From: Ciona savignyi | Lineage: Eukaryota; Chordata; Ascidiacea; Phlebobranchia; Cionidae | Direction: 5' to 3' | DNA length: 64,000 nucleotides | Assembly: GCA_000149265.1 (NCBI GenBank) | Contig: CH002808.1 | Span: forward strand, 43,940 to 107,939 | Part shown: positions 15,001 to 25,020 of the stretch, piece by piece | Numbering within the stretch: position 1 is the first letter of the stretch | Layout: every line of letters begins with the position of its first letter | Program-made: the position numbers and the translations under genes | The notes under the pieces: generated by a model | The model's database searches: none | Told to the model about the DNA's origin: nothing | What the model saw: only the letters and a program-made list of their open reading frames with translations

Positions 15001-18000
15001 TATGGTAATAATGGATGTACAAAACATCTAAGATTTGACAAACCATGTTAAATTTAGCAGTTTGTACCATGGCTTACTGTAAAACAGGCTTATAGGCATC
15101 ACTCTAACTAAGTCTGTACTTATGCTATCGAAAATGTAGGTGCTTATTGTGACATCACTGTTTGATTGTTCATAATGGAATGACACGTTGTTGATTTGCA
15201 GAGTTGAATTGTTTGTATGTACTTTGCAGCAAAGATAGTTTGCTATCAGTAGGCTGACAAGTATTGGAACTAATATTTAATTTAAATTTGGAATAGCAGT
15301 TGATAAAAATAAAACAATGACCATTCCCAATAAAAGACATTTTTAATTTTCAATCTGAATTTTTTTTGTAATTTCGTTATTTTTAATTTTGAATTAAAAT
15401 AAAAAGATTAAATGTTTTATTGCTTATTTTACTTAATACTACCACATGACCAAACTCAAAAGTCCAGTAAAAGAGGCTCTAAACTAGTCCAAAGTTTCGT
15501 GAAAAAATATATATTGACCTTGGGTCGCACTGGACACTTGAAAGTTGTCTTTGGGGTCGTCCTGATAAAAGCTTGGGAACCCCTGCACTAGACTAACCAG
15601 TCGGAGATGTTGTCGAGTTATAAATTAATGGAGTATTTCACCAAGACCAGAGCTGCGTATTAAAACTACGTGGAGTATAGCTGTAAAAAGCCAAGGATTT
15701 TATGAAAAAGAATTCGTGTGATATTTGAAATTACCAGATATTCATTAGTAACCATAAAACCCGCCTTTACGTCAACAATACCTCTATATGCAAATGAGTT
15801 AAAAATTGGGAAAAAAATTGAAGCCACAGCCGAATATAACCCAGACGCTAATAACTTAGTGGGGCATATTTGATTAACGAGCATAATCCGCTATCTATTG
15901 TTCGTACGAGCAAACGGATGTAAATCCCGGGCACTTATATCCCAGCTGTTTCTTTTTGTACCGGCACAAGCTGTAGCCAGGCAGCTGACGCATGTTTAAT
16001 GGTTGCTAGCTGTAAAGCTCTTGCTGGTAAAATTAATAATAAACGGATATTATGCGTTATTTAATACCTTGGGCGTCGTTCCAATATTACAGTCGTAAAT
16101 ATTCTTATTAAGATGCGGTTTGAATTCGTTCGATTTAACCTTTTCCAGATGTTAAGCAAATATTTTGATTTTTCAGATCTGTTTTGTTATTCAATGATTG
16201 AATTAACAAACAGACGAATGATTCACGTATGTTACTCACATTTTCACTCCACGGTGTATTGACTAATACTATCTGTGTAAAGCCACGTAAATAACAAGTA
16301 CCGACGCCTTTCTCTTCCCAAATTTTCCTGATAGGAAAGTTTCTACGGAAATGGTATGTAATGATGATCAAACGCGTCTACGACGAGTGTTCCGTGGTGA
16401 TTACGTTGTGGTAATCGTGACAAACGGGTTAATCACCCTGAAACCGTATAGTTGAAGCCGTAAAAATGGCGTGCGTGAAGCAACCAAACCATCTCCAAAC
16501 GCAGGACAACGCTAAAAGGAGGAAAGCGGAAAGGATGGAAGAAGGGAAACTGCTCACCAAAACTATGGAACTTAATATTAACCCTCCCCTAAACACTAAT
16601 ACCCGAACGAATCCTAACTCCACCCCCATGTTTAAAACTTACTCTAATGCCCTAATATTCATTTTAGTGAGCAGTTTCCCTTCCCATTTTTCCTCTTAGT
16701 TTTTTCCCTAAACGCAGCTAAATCATCATTTCGGACGAAATTGGACATAAAATGAACAAATCTGTTTACGGTATTTTATTTTAAAAACCTATTTGTTTAA
16801 CACAGTTCCACGCAAAATTTCGCTTCAACCAATTTCTAATTTATCTCCAAACGCAATTAAATCAGTATTTCGAACGAAATTGGGCACAAAATTAACCAAA
16901 TTAGTTACTGCGGCATTTTATTTCAAAAACACATTTGTTTTACTAAGTTCCAAGCAAACTTTACCTCCAACCGATTTCTAAGTTCGAATGTAAGACTAAC
17001 ATAGTTTGTATATTTCAGCTATGCTGCCCTGTTTCACAACATCAACCCAGTTATACGGTACGGTGTCGGAATTCTGTACAGCCGATTCGTGCCCGGTTAT
17101 GCAAGGCCCTGGCCAAAAGTAAGTCCACATATATTTATAACGTTATACACCTATTTAAATCTTTGCTCTTTGGTAAAGCTCTTATGCTTGGCAACCCCCA
17201 ACCCTCTTTTGGGTTTAAAAACTAACAATCATTTCGTGCCGATACCGTTTTTATACAAAATAATTTTTTTCATTACATCGTCTTTTAACCGCCCATGTCC
17301 TTTACAAACTGTTTGCATGCAGACAATACACGTGGGTCGACGAACGTGGGAAGAAGTTAAAATGCACAGGTCCTCAGTACGTGGACTACGTCATGACATT
17401 TTGCCAAAAGTGCGCAAGCAACCAAGAGCTTTTCCCAACTAAATACGGTGAGTGGAATTTCCCTTTTTCATCCCTTTATCCCGCAAGTTACGTGTCCCGT
17501 GCTCGACTCGCATGCAACAGACCGTGCGACCGTCGGTTAAAATTTGCATACAAGTACAAAGCAAACGCGATCTGTTTGAATCAAGTTCCTTTTATTGTCA
17601 AAAATTAACTGGTAACTTGATACGGGGCAACACAAAAAGGAGGAAAGGAAGAAAGGAACTGCACAGTAAAATTACAAAAACTAATTCTAACCCTGCCCCA
17701 AACACTAATCTCATCCCCAGAACTAACCTTAACTTCAACCATAACTTTAAAAATAAATCCCGATTTTAGTGTGCAGTTTCCTTCTTTCCCTTTTTCCCTC
17801 TTTTAATTTCCCCCTTAATACAAATTATTTCTCTAATCCACTACTGTCACTCTGGGTGAACACCATGCAAATGTACACTCTATTTAAAGATAGCAACTCT
17901 CGCATTCATGCTGTGTCCTGCGACGCTTGTATCCAGTACACAAAATGTAGATTTCTTCCGCCTTCCGTTATAACCTTATTCCAATGGTCGACCACCATAC

Positions 18001-18503
18001 CTTGCCCCCCGCCAACTAATATTTCAACTCGATCAATTAACCATTTGTTTCCAATTTCAGCCCAAACTTTCCACGAATCCTTCTACTCCGAGATCAAGAA
18101 GATCCTCCGTTTCCTCTTCCACGTGATAGCGCACATGTATTACTCGCATTTCGCCCGTTTAAAACAGATGGGCATGGTGGGCTATCTCACCACCGTGTTC
18201 AAGCACTTCACCTATCTCGACCGGGATTTCAACCTCGTGGATCGGCAGGAAACCGCGACGTTGGACGATCTCGTCGACGCGATGGGCTTGTTTAAAGCGC
18301 CACCTGCCGGCGAGTCTTCCGGAACCGAGAACACTGTGTCAGGGGCATGTTCGGCCGGGGAGTCCTCTGCGCCCATTAGTGGTGGGAGGAGGATCCAGCA
18401 AACTCCGACTCACTTCCACCAGCAGCATCTCATGCCGCTGCCGCCGCGGAACAATGGCGCTCAGATGAGCATCAAGAATTTTCAAGGCTGGACGCCGACG
18501 TGA
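12013..18503 (+). CDS. MOB2: MOB2-type MOB kinase activator (exons 2-5)
   Basis: MOB proteins bind and activate NDR/LATS-family kinases; MOB2 partners NDR1/2. Exons: 12013-12167, 17019-17118, 17323-17447 and 18061-18503 (stop TGA at the end). All have AG/GT borders and phases that join correctly. Seen in order: KKPVVEEKKPYLDPELFEQL, REWIATH, TVSEFCTADSC, WVDERGKKLKCTGPQYVDYV, FPTKY, RFLFHVIAHMYYSHF, FNLVDRQETATLDDL. The four zinc ligands of the MOB fold are present (the two Cys of EFCTADSC and the two His of HVIAH...HF). The linker and the KK-PYLDPE start favour MOB2 over MOB1, MOB3 or MOB4. After the fold there is an 80-residue Ser/Gly/Gln-rich tail not found in human MOB2. With the candidate first exon the protein is 304 residues. 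The start codon is not certain. Confidence 0.9.
12292..12440. mobile_element. Fold-back MITE copy, GGGCAACACTAAAAG family
   Basis: Starts 'gggcaacactaaaagaggg' and ends in 'cttcttttagttttcccc', so the ends are near inverted complements. The middle holds 'actgctcactaaaa' and C-rich 'aaccccagaactaacc' text shared with copies at 16.5, 17.6, 33.6, 57.4 and 58.6 kb. Flanking fragments of the same family at 12190-12290 and 12490-12560 suggest nested or broken copies. Lies in the intron after MOB2 exon 2. Confidence 0.65.
14693..15604 (-). mobile_element. tRNA-related SINE copy, split by a hAT-like MITE
   Basis: Left part 14693-14902 carries the SINE tail and body in reverse orientation ('atgtttatccccgtgaatgg', 'ggttcagacaatgtccgtta', 'gacacaaccgactagctagc'). 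The head resumes at 15586 as 'cactagactaaccagtcgg'. The 683 bp between are a later insertion. Lies in the MOB2 intron between exons 2 and 3. Confidence 0.8.
14903..15585. mobile_element. hAT-like MITE with 8-bp target duplication
   Basis: Terminal inverted repeats CAGGGGTTCCCAA at both ends. The target duplication CACTAGAC is perfect and flanks the element (14895-14902 and 15586-15593). Both the 8-bp duplication and the CAGGGG termini are typical of the hAT superfamily. The interior has no open frame, so the element is non-autonomous. It sits inside a SINE copy, which orders the two insertions in time. Confidence 0.9.
16500..16697. mobile_element. Fold-back MITE copy, GGGCAACACTAAAAG family
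   Basis: Begins 'caggacaacgctaaaaggag', contains 'gaaactgctcaccaaaacta', and ends 'attttagtgagcagtttccc' followed by C/T-rich text complementary to the start. About 200 bp, in the last part of the MOB2 intron before exon 3. Confidence 0.7.
17622..17814. mobile_element. Fold-back MITE copy, GGGCAACACTAAAAG family
   Basis: Begins 'ggggcaacacaaaaaggagg' and ends in 'gtgtgcagtttccttctttc' then 'ccctcttttaatttcccc'. Lies in the 613-bp intron between MOB2 exons 4 and 5. Translating through it yields a long but meaningless frame. Confidence 0.7.
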
Positions 18504-19354
18504 GGGATTCCCCGGCGCCGAGAATCCAACGCCGTTGAAATGGCAAGCGAGAGATTGCTGCCGAGCGCGCATCGGTGGTAGTTGCACACGGTGCTCCGGA
18601 TCGTCTCCCACTCAAGAGCATAAATAGAGTTCATTTAACCATTTTACCTGGACGGAAGACGCTGCCAAGAAAGTCTTCAAACAGCTTTCCACGCCAGGTC
18701 TTCCAATCTAGCACCCAAAGCGGTTAGAACCGGTACGAACCGGTTTCAGGAGTCTTCCACGAGTGAAAATGAACGCAACACCCCACAGAACGCGTGATGA
18801 TTTCACTTCCGCTTCGCGCCCGCCACTCGACTGCAGGGTATTCCCCTTGGTGCCATTTTATTGAATTGAAGACGCCGCAGTCGCGAAGCTTAGCCCAATT
18901 TTTATCCATTTGCTTCTATTTATTATCTTTCTGTATTTCTCGTGTGAATATAGGAAATACTCCAGAAGTCTTACTTCAAACCGCGTCTGTACACATGCAT
19001 ACCCGGCTGAAATGCATTCAAAAATTTGCCATCTTTCAAAGCGCAACCAGAGTGGTTTAAAAGTGTTTGAATCACCCGCCAATACCTTCGACACTCTTTG
19101 CCAGAAGTCAAATTTTCCAACTAAAACAACACACTTTTGTAAAATCCAAATAACGAACGTAAAAACCACCAGACACCGACACTGATTTAGGTTACAAAGC
19201 TGAACGCGGTGCCCATTTCACCTCCATTCTATCTGCAATGCCTGACCTTTGAACCAAGTGCTCCGTCCACCGCACCCATCAGCACTTGCTTCCCCCACTG
19301 CGTGTGTGCTTGTTACTTTTCGTCGTTACTATATTATTATTATTATTAAGAAGA

Positions 19355-19360
19355 AATAAA
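19355..19360 (+). promoter_or_regulatory. Polyadenylation signal AATAAA, MOB2
   Basis: AATAAA 850 bp after the MOB2 stop, following a TTATTATTATT run; the first canonical signal after the stop. No other gene lies between, so it probably ends the MOB2 transcript. Confidence 0.55.
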
Positions 19361-19585
19361 ACACTGTTTAACACATTAACCCGATCGCTTGTTTTCTTTA
19401 AGGTCAATGTAAATACTGTTGGGTAATTCTTCCTTGTAAATTAGTTGATCGCAATTGTCAAGAGTTTTTCACCCCGTAAATTGCTAGCCCGATTATGTAG
19501 AGAAGAAAGTGCTCTGGTTTTAGACAGTTTTATTTCATTATATTTCGCCCCATTAGCAGATGAACTGTTGTAATATGTTAGTAAG

Positions 19586-19870
19586 TTCGGTTAGTCTGGC
19601 GGATAATTGCGACGTCTTCAACCGAACGGTTGTAGATTCAAAACTGGTCGCTAGCTAGTCGGTTGTGTCCTTGGACAAGGAACTTAACGACATTGAACCC
19701 AGCGGATTAATGGGTTCTACCAAATTGAAGGAACTTGTCTATCATACACAACACACTGCAATAAGCTCCGGTAACCCGACGGTGGACTCGAGGTGATCTG
19801 ACGATTGCTCATGTGTTAACCCCCTTGGTTTTTCCATTCACGAGGATAAACATGAATATCCTACCCTATC
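19586..19870 (+). mobile_element. tRNA-related SINE copy (near full length)
   Basis: Head 'ggttagtctggcgg', a B-box-like 'ggttgtagattcaaaactgg', then 'gctagctagtcggttgtgtc', 'ccagcggattaatgggttct', and a tail 'aaacatgaatatcctaccct'. This order defines the family seen about 20 times in the window. The head resembles a tRNA with A- and B-box spacing. Confidence 0.8.
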
Positions 19871-21317
19871 TCAGTTAGATTCAGGAATACCCGAACATAC
19901 ATTTACGTTGAGCTTCCGTTAACAATAGACCTCACGTGGCCAACACGTAAGTTTACAATACTCGTTTAAGATTGTCCTTTATATAACCATTTAAACTACA
20001 TTTAACGTTTTATTGTGGTTTCTTTACCCCGGACGGCAATAAAAGCAATAGCTTTGTCGTTTCTCCATGAGATTTAACATTAAACAATTACGGAAATTTG
20101 TCTAGAATATGTATCGTTGTGATATCTAAAGATTTAACTTTTAACTGTTATTAAGTTTTTCGTTTTAATATCTCAGACTAATTATGTGTAATAAAATATA
20201 AAAGAAATAACCTGCAAAAACCAACAGAAGACATCCTCTTATTAGGGCGCCTTGGACAGATAGCATAAGGCATGGCATATCGAATCAAGCCTCCTACAAG
20301 AAACAATGTTCAACAATAGGCGAGCGGTTTAAATTAAAAAAATCCGTAACTTGAAACTCAATCAAGATCAATAAGCTGTACTGCATTCACAGGGCAGAAA
20401 CATTGATGCACTATTTCACAAAATAGTTCAGCGTGTTCACCATATTTGTTTGATCGAGGCGGCCCAAATTTATACTAACACTTGTAGACTAAATAAGATT
20501 TTTACTTGAGATTTTAAACTTCCCAAAAAATAATCTATTAAGAACATTAAATGTTTTTTCATTAAAAGCCATTCCTATCAGATTGAACTTAACATTTGCT
20601 CTTGTTAGCGGTTCGTGAACAAAGCAGAAACGCGCCCTCTGTTTGCAGGTGAAGCAGAACATCACACAATACGCAATTGGCACGCATTTTGTGTGGTGGT
20701 ACGCGGTAATTACTGGAAATTTCTTTTGTTCTGATAGGGGTGGGAAAAGAGCACAAAACATTTTTAGAGACCATGAACAACATGTTGCAATGAGAAAAAG
20801 GCCGGCTACATAGCTTATTGTGTTTTAGGAGGTGTTCAACTAATTATTCTCCCTATCTCTTCAATGCAAACTGACCTCACAAAAACGGCTAACACTCAAA
20901 ATCCTGACATAGGAAGTCTTAGATTTTTTTCACAATTTAAAATTAAAGCTTGGATCTGCAACATAAACTGAAAACCCTCCAAAGTTTTACTTAAAAATTT
21001 TAAGCCAATACCCCTTCCTACATCGGCAACTTTTTCCCAACAAAACAGCTAGCAGATGCACAATCAAGACCCTTATTTCACAAAGCACTGTTCCACGATT
21101 AAAAAACTTTACAGCTAAACGAGAACACCGGCGCGCAGCCTAGCACATGCTGCTTTCAGCCGATTGGGAAATCACCACCATTGTTACTCAGCAAAACACT
21201 CGTTTAAAAACAATGACTCGTGGAGGGTACCACTCGTCACATCCTGCCGTTCATAGAGGTCTTAATTAGTTATACGCCATCTATAGAGGGGTGCTTATAA
21301 GTGGATGGTGATTGGAA

Positions 21318-21656
21318 TATAATTTAGTCGCTGGCTAGTCGACTATTTCCTTGGCCGTGACATTTAGCGAACATTGTCAAACTCCATACATTAATTGAAC
21401 TTAAATAGTAAATGATTTACATTAAACTGCAATACCTCAGGTAACACACGCTAGGTAATCTCATAATTGGATAGGATAGGATATTTATGTTTATGCAGTG
21501 TGTTCAATTTGGTAGAACCCATTAATCCGCTGGGTTCAGGCAATGTCCGTAAAGTGCCTTGCCCCAGCACACAACAGACTAGCTAGCGATCAGTTTTGCA
21601 CCTGCAACCTTTCGATTAAAAGGCGCCGCACTTAACCGCTAGACCACCGAGCCGGA
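21318..21656. mobile_element. Two abutting SINE copies in opposite orientation
   Basis: A decayed forward copy (about 21318-21465, 'tcgctggctagtcgactatt') is directly followed by a better reverse copy (21470-21656, ending in 'gaccaccgagccgg'). The reverse copy lacks the middle of the consensus. Confidence 0.65.
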
Positions 21657-22019
21657 CAAATTGCATGTGTGAAAATGCAACTCACCTTTTCCCATTAATA
21701 TGAAAACTTGAGAATAGTTGCGTTGAATTGGGGTTGGTCGAATACCTTATAGCGAGTCGGACCCACAGCCTAACCGTCGGGGAATCGAAACCAACCACTG
21801 GGTAATGTATTTTTCTAGTTTTTTAGCAAGCCATGTTTCGAACCCATTCTACTACAAGATCTGTATATAGGGGATGTATGAATGCTAGGGCTCGTCACTT
21901 CAACCGCTTTTGTTTAGGTCGGTATATGTACCGGAAGCGGAAATAATGAATGAATTTAACTGTTAAAATATCTTACACATGCAGGTATATGTAATACCTT
22001 TACTACAATTAATAGTTAT

Positions 22020-22401
22020 TGTTGCGGCCGTACTTAACCCAAGTACGAGCCTGGCCTTTTATGATCAGATACGCGCAAAAATAGTTGTCCTTGTATTGCG
22101 GTAACTAAAAACAAAATAATAAGATGATTAACAAAAGGTACGTCAGTGAAACAAAATATAATCAAATCATACATACCTGAAATTTCCGGCCAAAATATAT
22201 AATAATTTTCCGTACACTACAGAAAAACCTCTTTTAACATTAATATGGTTCCCATTAGACCACCACTTGGTTCCTAGTATAAAATGAAATGACCCCAAGG
22301 TCTCAAGGATTTCAGGCAACACGCACTAAAACAGGATGTGACGTACAACTTAAACAAGAGAGCAAAATAAAACAAAAAGGGAAAAACACGTGACCGTAAC
22401 A
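22020..22401 (-). repeat. 3' LTR of the BEL/Pao-type element
   Basis: Matches 31356-31736 almost base for base, with a few substitutions and one small indel near 22110-22125. On the minus strand it is preceded by a purine-rich stretch (GAGGAGCCA), the expected polypurine tract. Confidence 0.9.
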
Positions 22402-22634
22402 TGGCTCCTCAAAAATTGAAAATTTTTAAATAAACTCAAAAATATGCGAAATCAGTTTTTCCACCATAAATACACCGACATCTAAAGGTTTAAAAAGTTT
22501 GAGAGGCTCCCCGTTCGGGAATCGACACCATGTAATTAGACGATTGTATTTTCTGCAGCCCGAAGCAGTAATACCAGTTTATGTATTGGGCGGCGGAGAA
22601 CTCGAGCTGCACTTGTTCTCCTTTCCTTCGTCAT

Positions 22635-22889
22635 CTAGAACATTCTCTCCTCCAAGTTGTGCTGCGTAAAGCACCATTCGTTTCGCCGTGTTAAGTTTGA
22701 CTCGGTTTTCCATTTCCAACGTGGCCAAAATTCTTCAGTCATGTTCTGTACTCTCCGCCTACGGGGTCTCGCGTACAAGTCAATTAGTTGAACTTCACCA
22801 TATCCTGTGTTGCTAGCACCAAAGAAGTGATGCAACTCTCGTCGTATTATTGCGACAAAGTTTGGAGCAGAAAAACGGTTCCATGACAA
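22635..22889 (-). pseudogene. BEL/Pao RNase H and integrase C-terminal remnants
   Basis: One open frame joins two distant pieces of a BEL/Pao polyprotein: RRELHHFFGASNTGYGEV, the family's 'ELHHFSDAS-GYG' RNase H start with the catalytic Asp changed to Gly, and FWPRWKWKTESNLTRRNEW, the conserved integrase tail. Everything between these landmarks is deleted. Confidence 0.7.
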
Positions 22890-23178
22890 CTGAACCCCTT
22901 ACAACTGAACCCCTTACAACTGAACCCCTTACAACTGAACCCTTACAACTGAACCCTTTACAACTAAACCCCTACAATTAAGCTCCTTACAACTGAACTC
23001 CTTTTAAATGAACCCCTTTAAACTGAAACCCTTGACCACTGAACCCATTTCAATTGAACCTCTTTACAACTGAACCCCCTTTTCAGTTAAAAGGGTTCTG
23101 TTTAAAGGGGTTCAGTTGTAAAGGGGTTCAGTTGTAGGGGCTCAGTTGTAAGGGGTTCAGTTGTAAGGGGTTCAGTTG
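22887..23178. repeat. Fold-back array of 15-16 bp units
   Basis: About a dozen direct units of 'acaactgaacccctt' in varying decay run rightward, turn near 23080, and return as about six complementary 'ggggttcagttgta' units. The array interrupts the BEL element between its RT/connection segment and its RNase H segment. Ends are CAACTGAACCCC and GGGGTTCAGTTG. No target duplication is evident. Confidence 0.85.
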
Positions 23179-23183
23179 ACTGG

Positions 23184-23927
23184 TCACCCAGAAAAACACC
23201 GTAGTACCTTTAGATGATTCAGATCTCTCCATCTAATCGACCGTGCTTGTATATCATCTGGGACAGGATCATCCCAGTCGCATTTCTCCTTGCACAGATG
23301 CTGAAGCATTGTCTTTCTTTTCAGCAAAATGGGGCTTCGTCTGGTGATTGGCAAGTCTTTCAAGATGGTCCTGAAGCACAGGGAATCGCTTTCCAAACAC
23401 CATTTCACACCAATCACCCTCTCTATCGAAACCGTAGCCTTCAAGTCTTTGGATCGTGAACCTCGAGATCGGTCTTCCTGGCTGATCGTTTGGAGAACTT
23501 CTTTCTGATTGGACGCGAACTTGTGCAGTCGCTGACCTGCTTTAGAGCATAAACGTTTACTTTTTCTTACCAGCTCGATCGCTCTCTCACAATTCAGTAC
23601 CGACGTTGCATCATCGTTAACGTATAAGTTGTTTCGCACAATCTCTGCAGTCTCCCTTTTGTAATGATCGTCATCACATTGTCGTGTGTTATCACAGCTA
23701 ATATCCACAAGCCTTTTGTCCTCTGCAGCAAGTTTCTGGTGATTGTCGTTCTTCCTTTCAATAAATCCAACCTGCATATATTCGCAAAGCTGATTTGGAT
23801 TTGTTAATTCTTTCGATTTGTGATCGAAACTCAATCTCGTACTTAGCACCGTAGCTTGAACATTTTGATGTGACCCTATGTTGTGTATTGAATGACGTTT
23901 GTCGTGATCGCTCGTATTGCCCAACAT
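23184..23927 (-). pseudogene. BEL/Pao reverse transcriptase C-terminal and connection fragment
   Basis: The frame contains RNNLYVNDDATSV at the position of the family motif N-N-F-Y-V-D-D, with an extra or changed residue in the catalytic box. It then shows AGQRLHKFASNQKEVLQTI, RVIGVKWCLESDSLCF and LQHLCKEKCDWDDPVPDDI. These are the landmarks of the Pao RT-to-RNase H region in correct order. The N-terminal half of RT is absent and the frame overlaps the gag frame, so this is a deletion derivative. Confidence 0.75.
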
Positions 23928-24930
23928 CGTTAAGCTCTGGTATGTTCTCTATTTCCGCCTGTTGGTTAATGAAAGAGGCTAATACCTTAAACGGTGGATA
24001 TTGGTTGGCCGTGATCTGCTTTCCTTTGGATACGCTTTTAATTGGCTTCTTGCCCTTTGATAGGCTTGTTCCGTCTGTAGGAGCATAAAACCTTCTACCC
24101 ATTGATTTCGGTTCTCCAGATAAGTATTGGCTAAGCAAATTTAGTTTTAGAGCTGTGCATGCTGATGGTTCAACCAGTGCGTCAAACGCAGTTTCCCATG
24201 ATAAAAAAGACAATACGTTCCCATCGAACACTTTTAATCTTACAGTTGGTAAATGATACATAGAAACAGGATTAATACGTTTCACCTGAGCACTCCATGT
24301 GTCGTGGTCGATGTAATGTTCTTCACCATTTTTTGATTGTCCAGAGCCATCAGTATCATGATCATTTATACCGAAAGAATTCTGTTTGATTTCGGCGTCT
24401 ATGCACGCAGATGATCTGGCAGTCTTTGAACTCGACTTTACCGATATGCGCTCGGCTCGGAGTTGCTCTATTGCCACTCTCGCATTTTTTGTGATTTCTT
24501 TTATTCTGGCTTCGATTTGTCGCCTATTATCATGCGCTTCCAATTTCTCGGTCGCAGTTAACGTTTCGAATACTTCGTCAAACAAAGTCGTGTAATCGTC
24601 TTCCAACTTGGTAAGACTTAAAAATAACGTCTGGATTTCTAAAATGTCACCTGATGTTACAATTGATCTTTCAACTTTAGATGCGCCTTTGTTCACCGTG
24701 GCTTGCAATGTTCTTAGACGCAGATTGATCTCCACGCTTGTCGAGTGTTCCGTACCGCCAGACATTTCCTCCGTTCTGTAGTCCTTCTGCACAGAGGATG
24801 GACCTGCGGTTTGACTCGACTTTGGCCTTCTAATCGTAACGTTACTTAGTTCCATCTCTAATAGTTTGTCGCTCAGTTCAGAGCCCGGTTCACTCATCCT
24901 TCTGCTCCCAATCCTCTCGATTTCTCCCAA
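23758..24930 (-). pseudogene. BEL/Pao gag-like protein, N-terminal part
   Basis: A 390-residue frame starting MGEIERIGSRRMSEPG. Residues about 60-170 are predicted helical and charged. LPTVRLKVFDGNVLSFLSWE followed by FDALVE and LLSQYLSGEPKSM matches the DUF1759 segment of BEL/Pao gag (family pattern: LP-x-FDG-x-W-x-F). Later PPFKVLASFINQQAEI also fits gag. The frame then runs into unrelated residues and overlaps the RT fragment, so gag is fused to a deletion junction. Confidence 0.75.
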
Positions 24931-25020
24931 TCAGTGCCGACGTTTCCACACGCTATTGTAATCACCTTCGTCCTGCCTTGGCTCGTGGCTAAGGTCTGTT
25001 TCGTTGGGAATTCAGTTGTT
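24852..25020. repeat. 169-bp direct duplication, left copy
   Basis: Identical, as far as can be read, to 31109-31277. It contains the start of the BEL gag frame and its leader. The two copies bracket the inserted gypsy sequences exactly. It is far too long to be a normal LTR-element target duplication. Confidence 0.9.

Larger units (their letters stand above)
19376..22014. other. Intergenic stretch with SINE copies
   Basis: No coding exon seen. Contains a forward SINE copy (19586-19870), a decayed forward copy followed by a reverse copy (21318-21656), and AT-rich unique sequence. It ends at the 5-bp target duplication of the BEL-type element. Confidence 0.6.

Noticed and set aside
17089..17769. 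Long frames running through MOB2 introns
   Set aside because: They read exons 3-4 in the wrong frame and continue through a MITE; the correct frame is fixed by EFCTADSC and WVDERGKK.
18339..18611. Minus-strand 90-codon frame
   Set aside because: It is the shadow of the GC-rich MOB2 C-terminal exon.
22887..23178. CRISPR-like array
   Set aside because: Units are directly adjacent without unique spacers, they invert, and the genome is animal.
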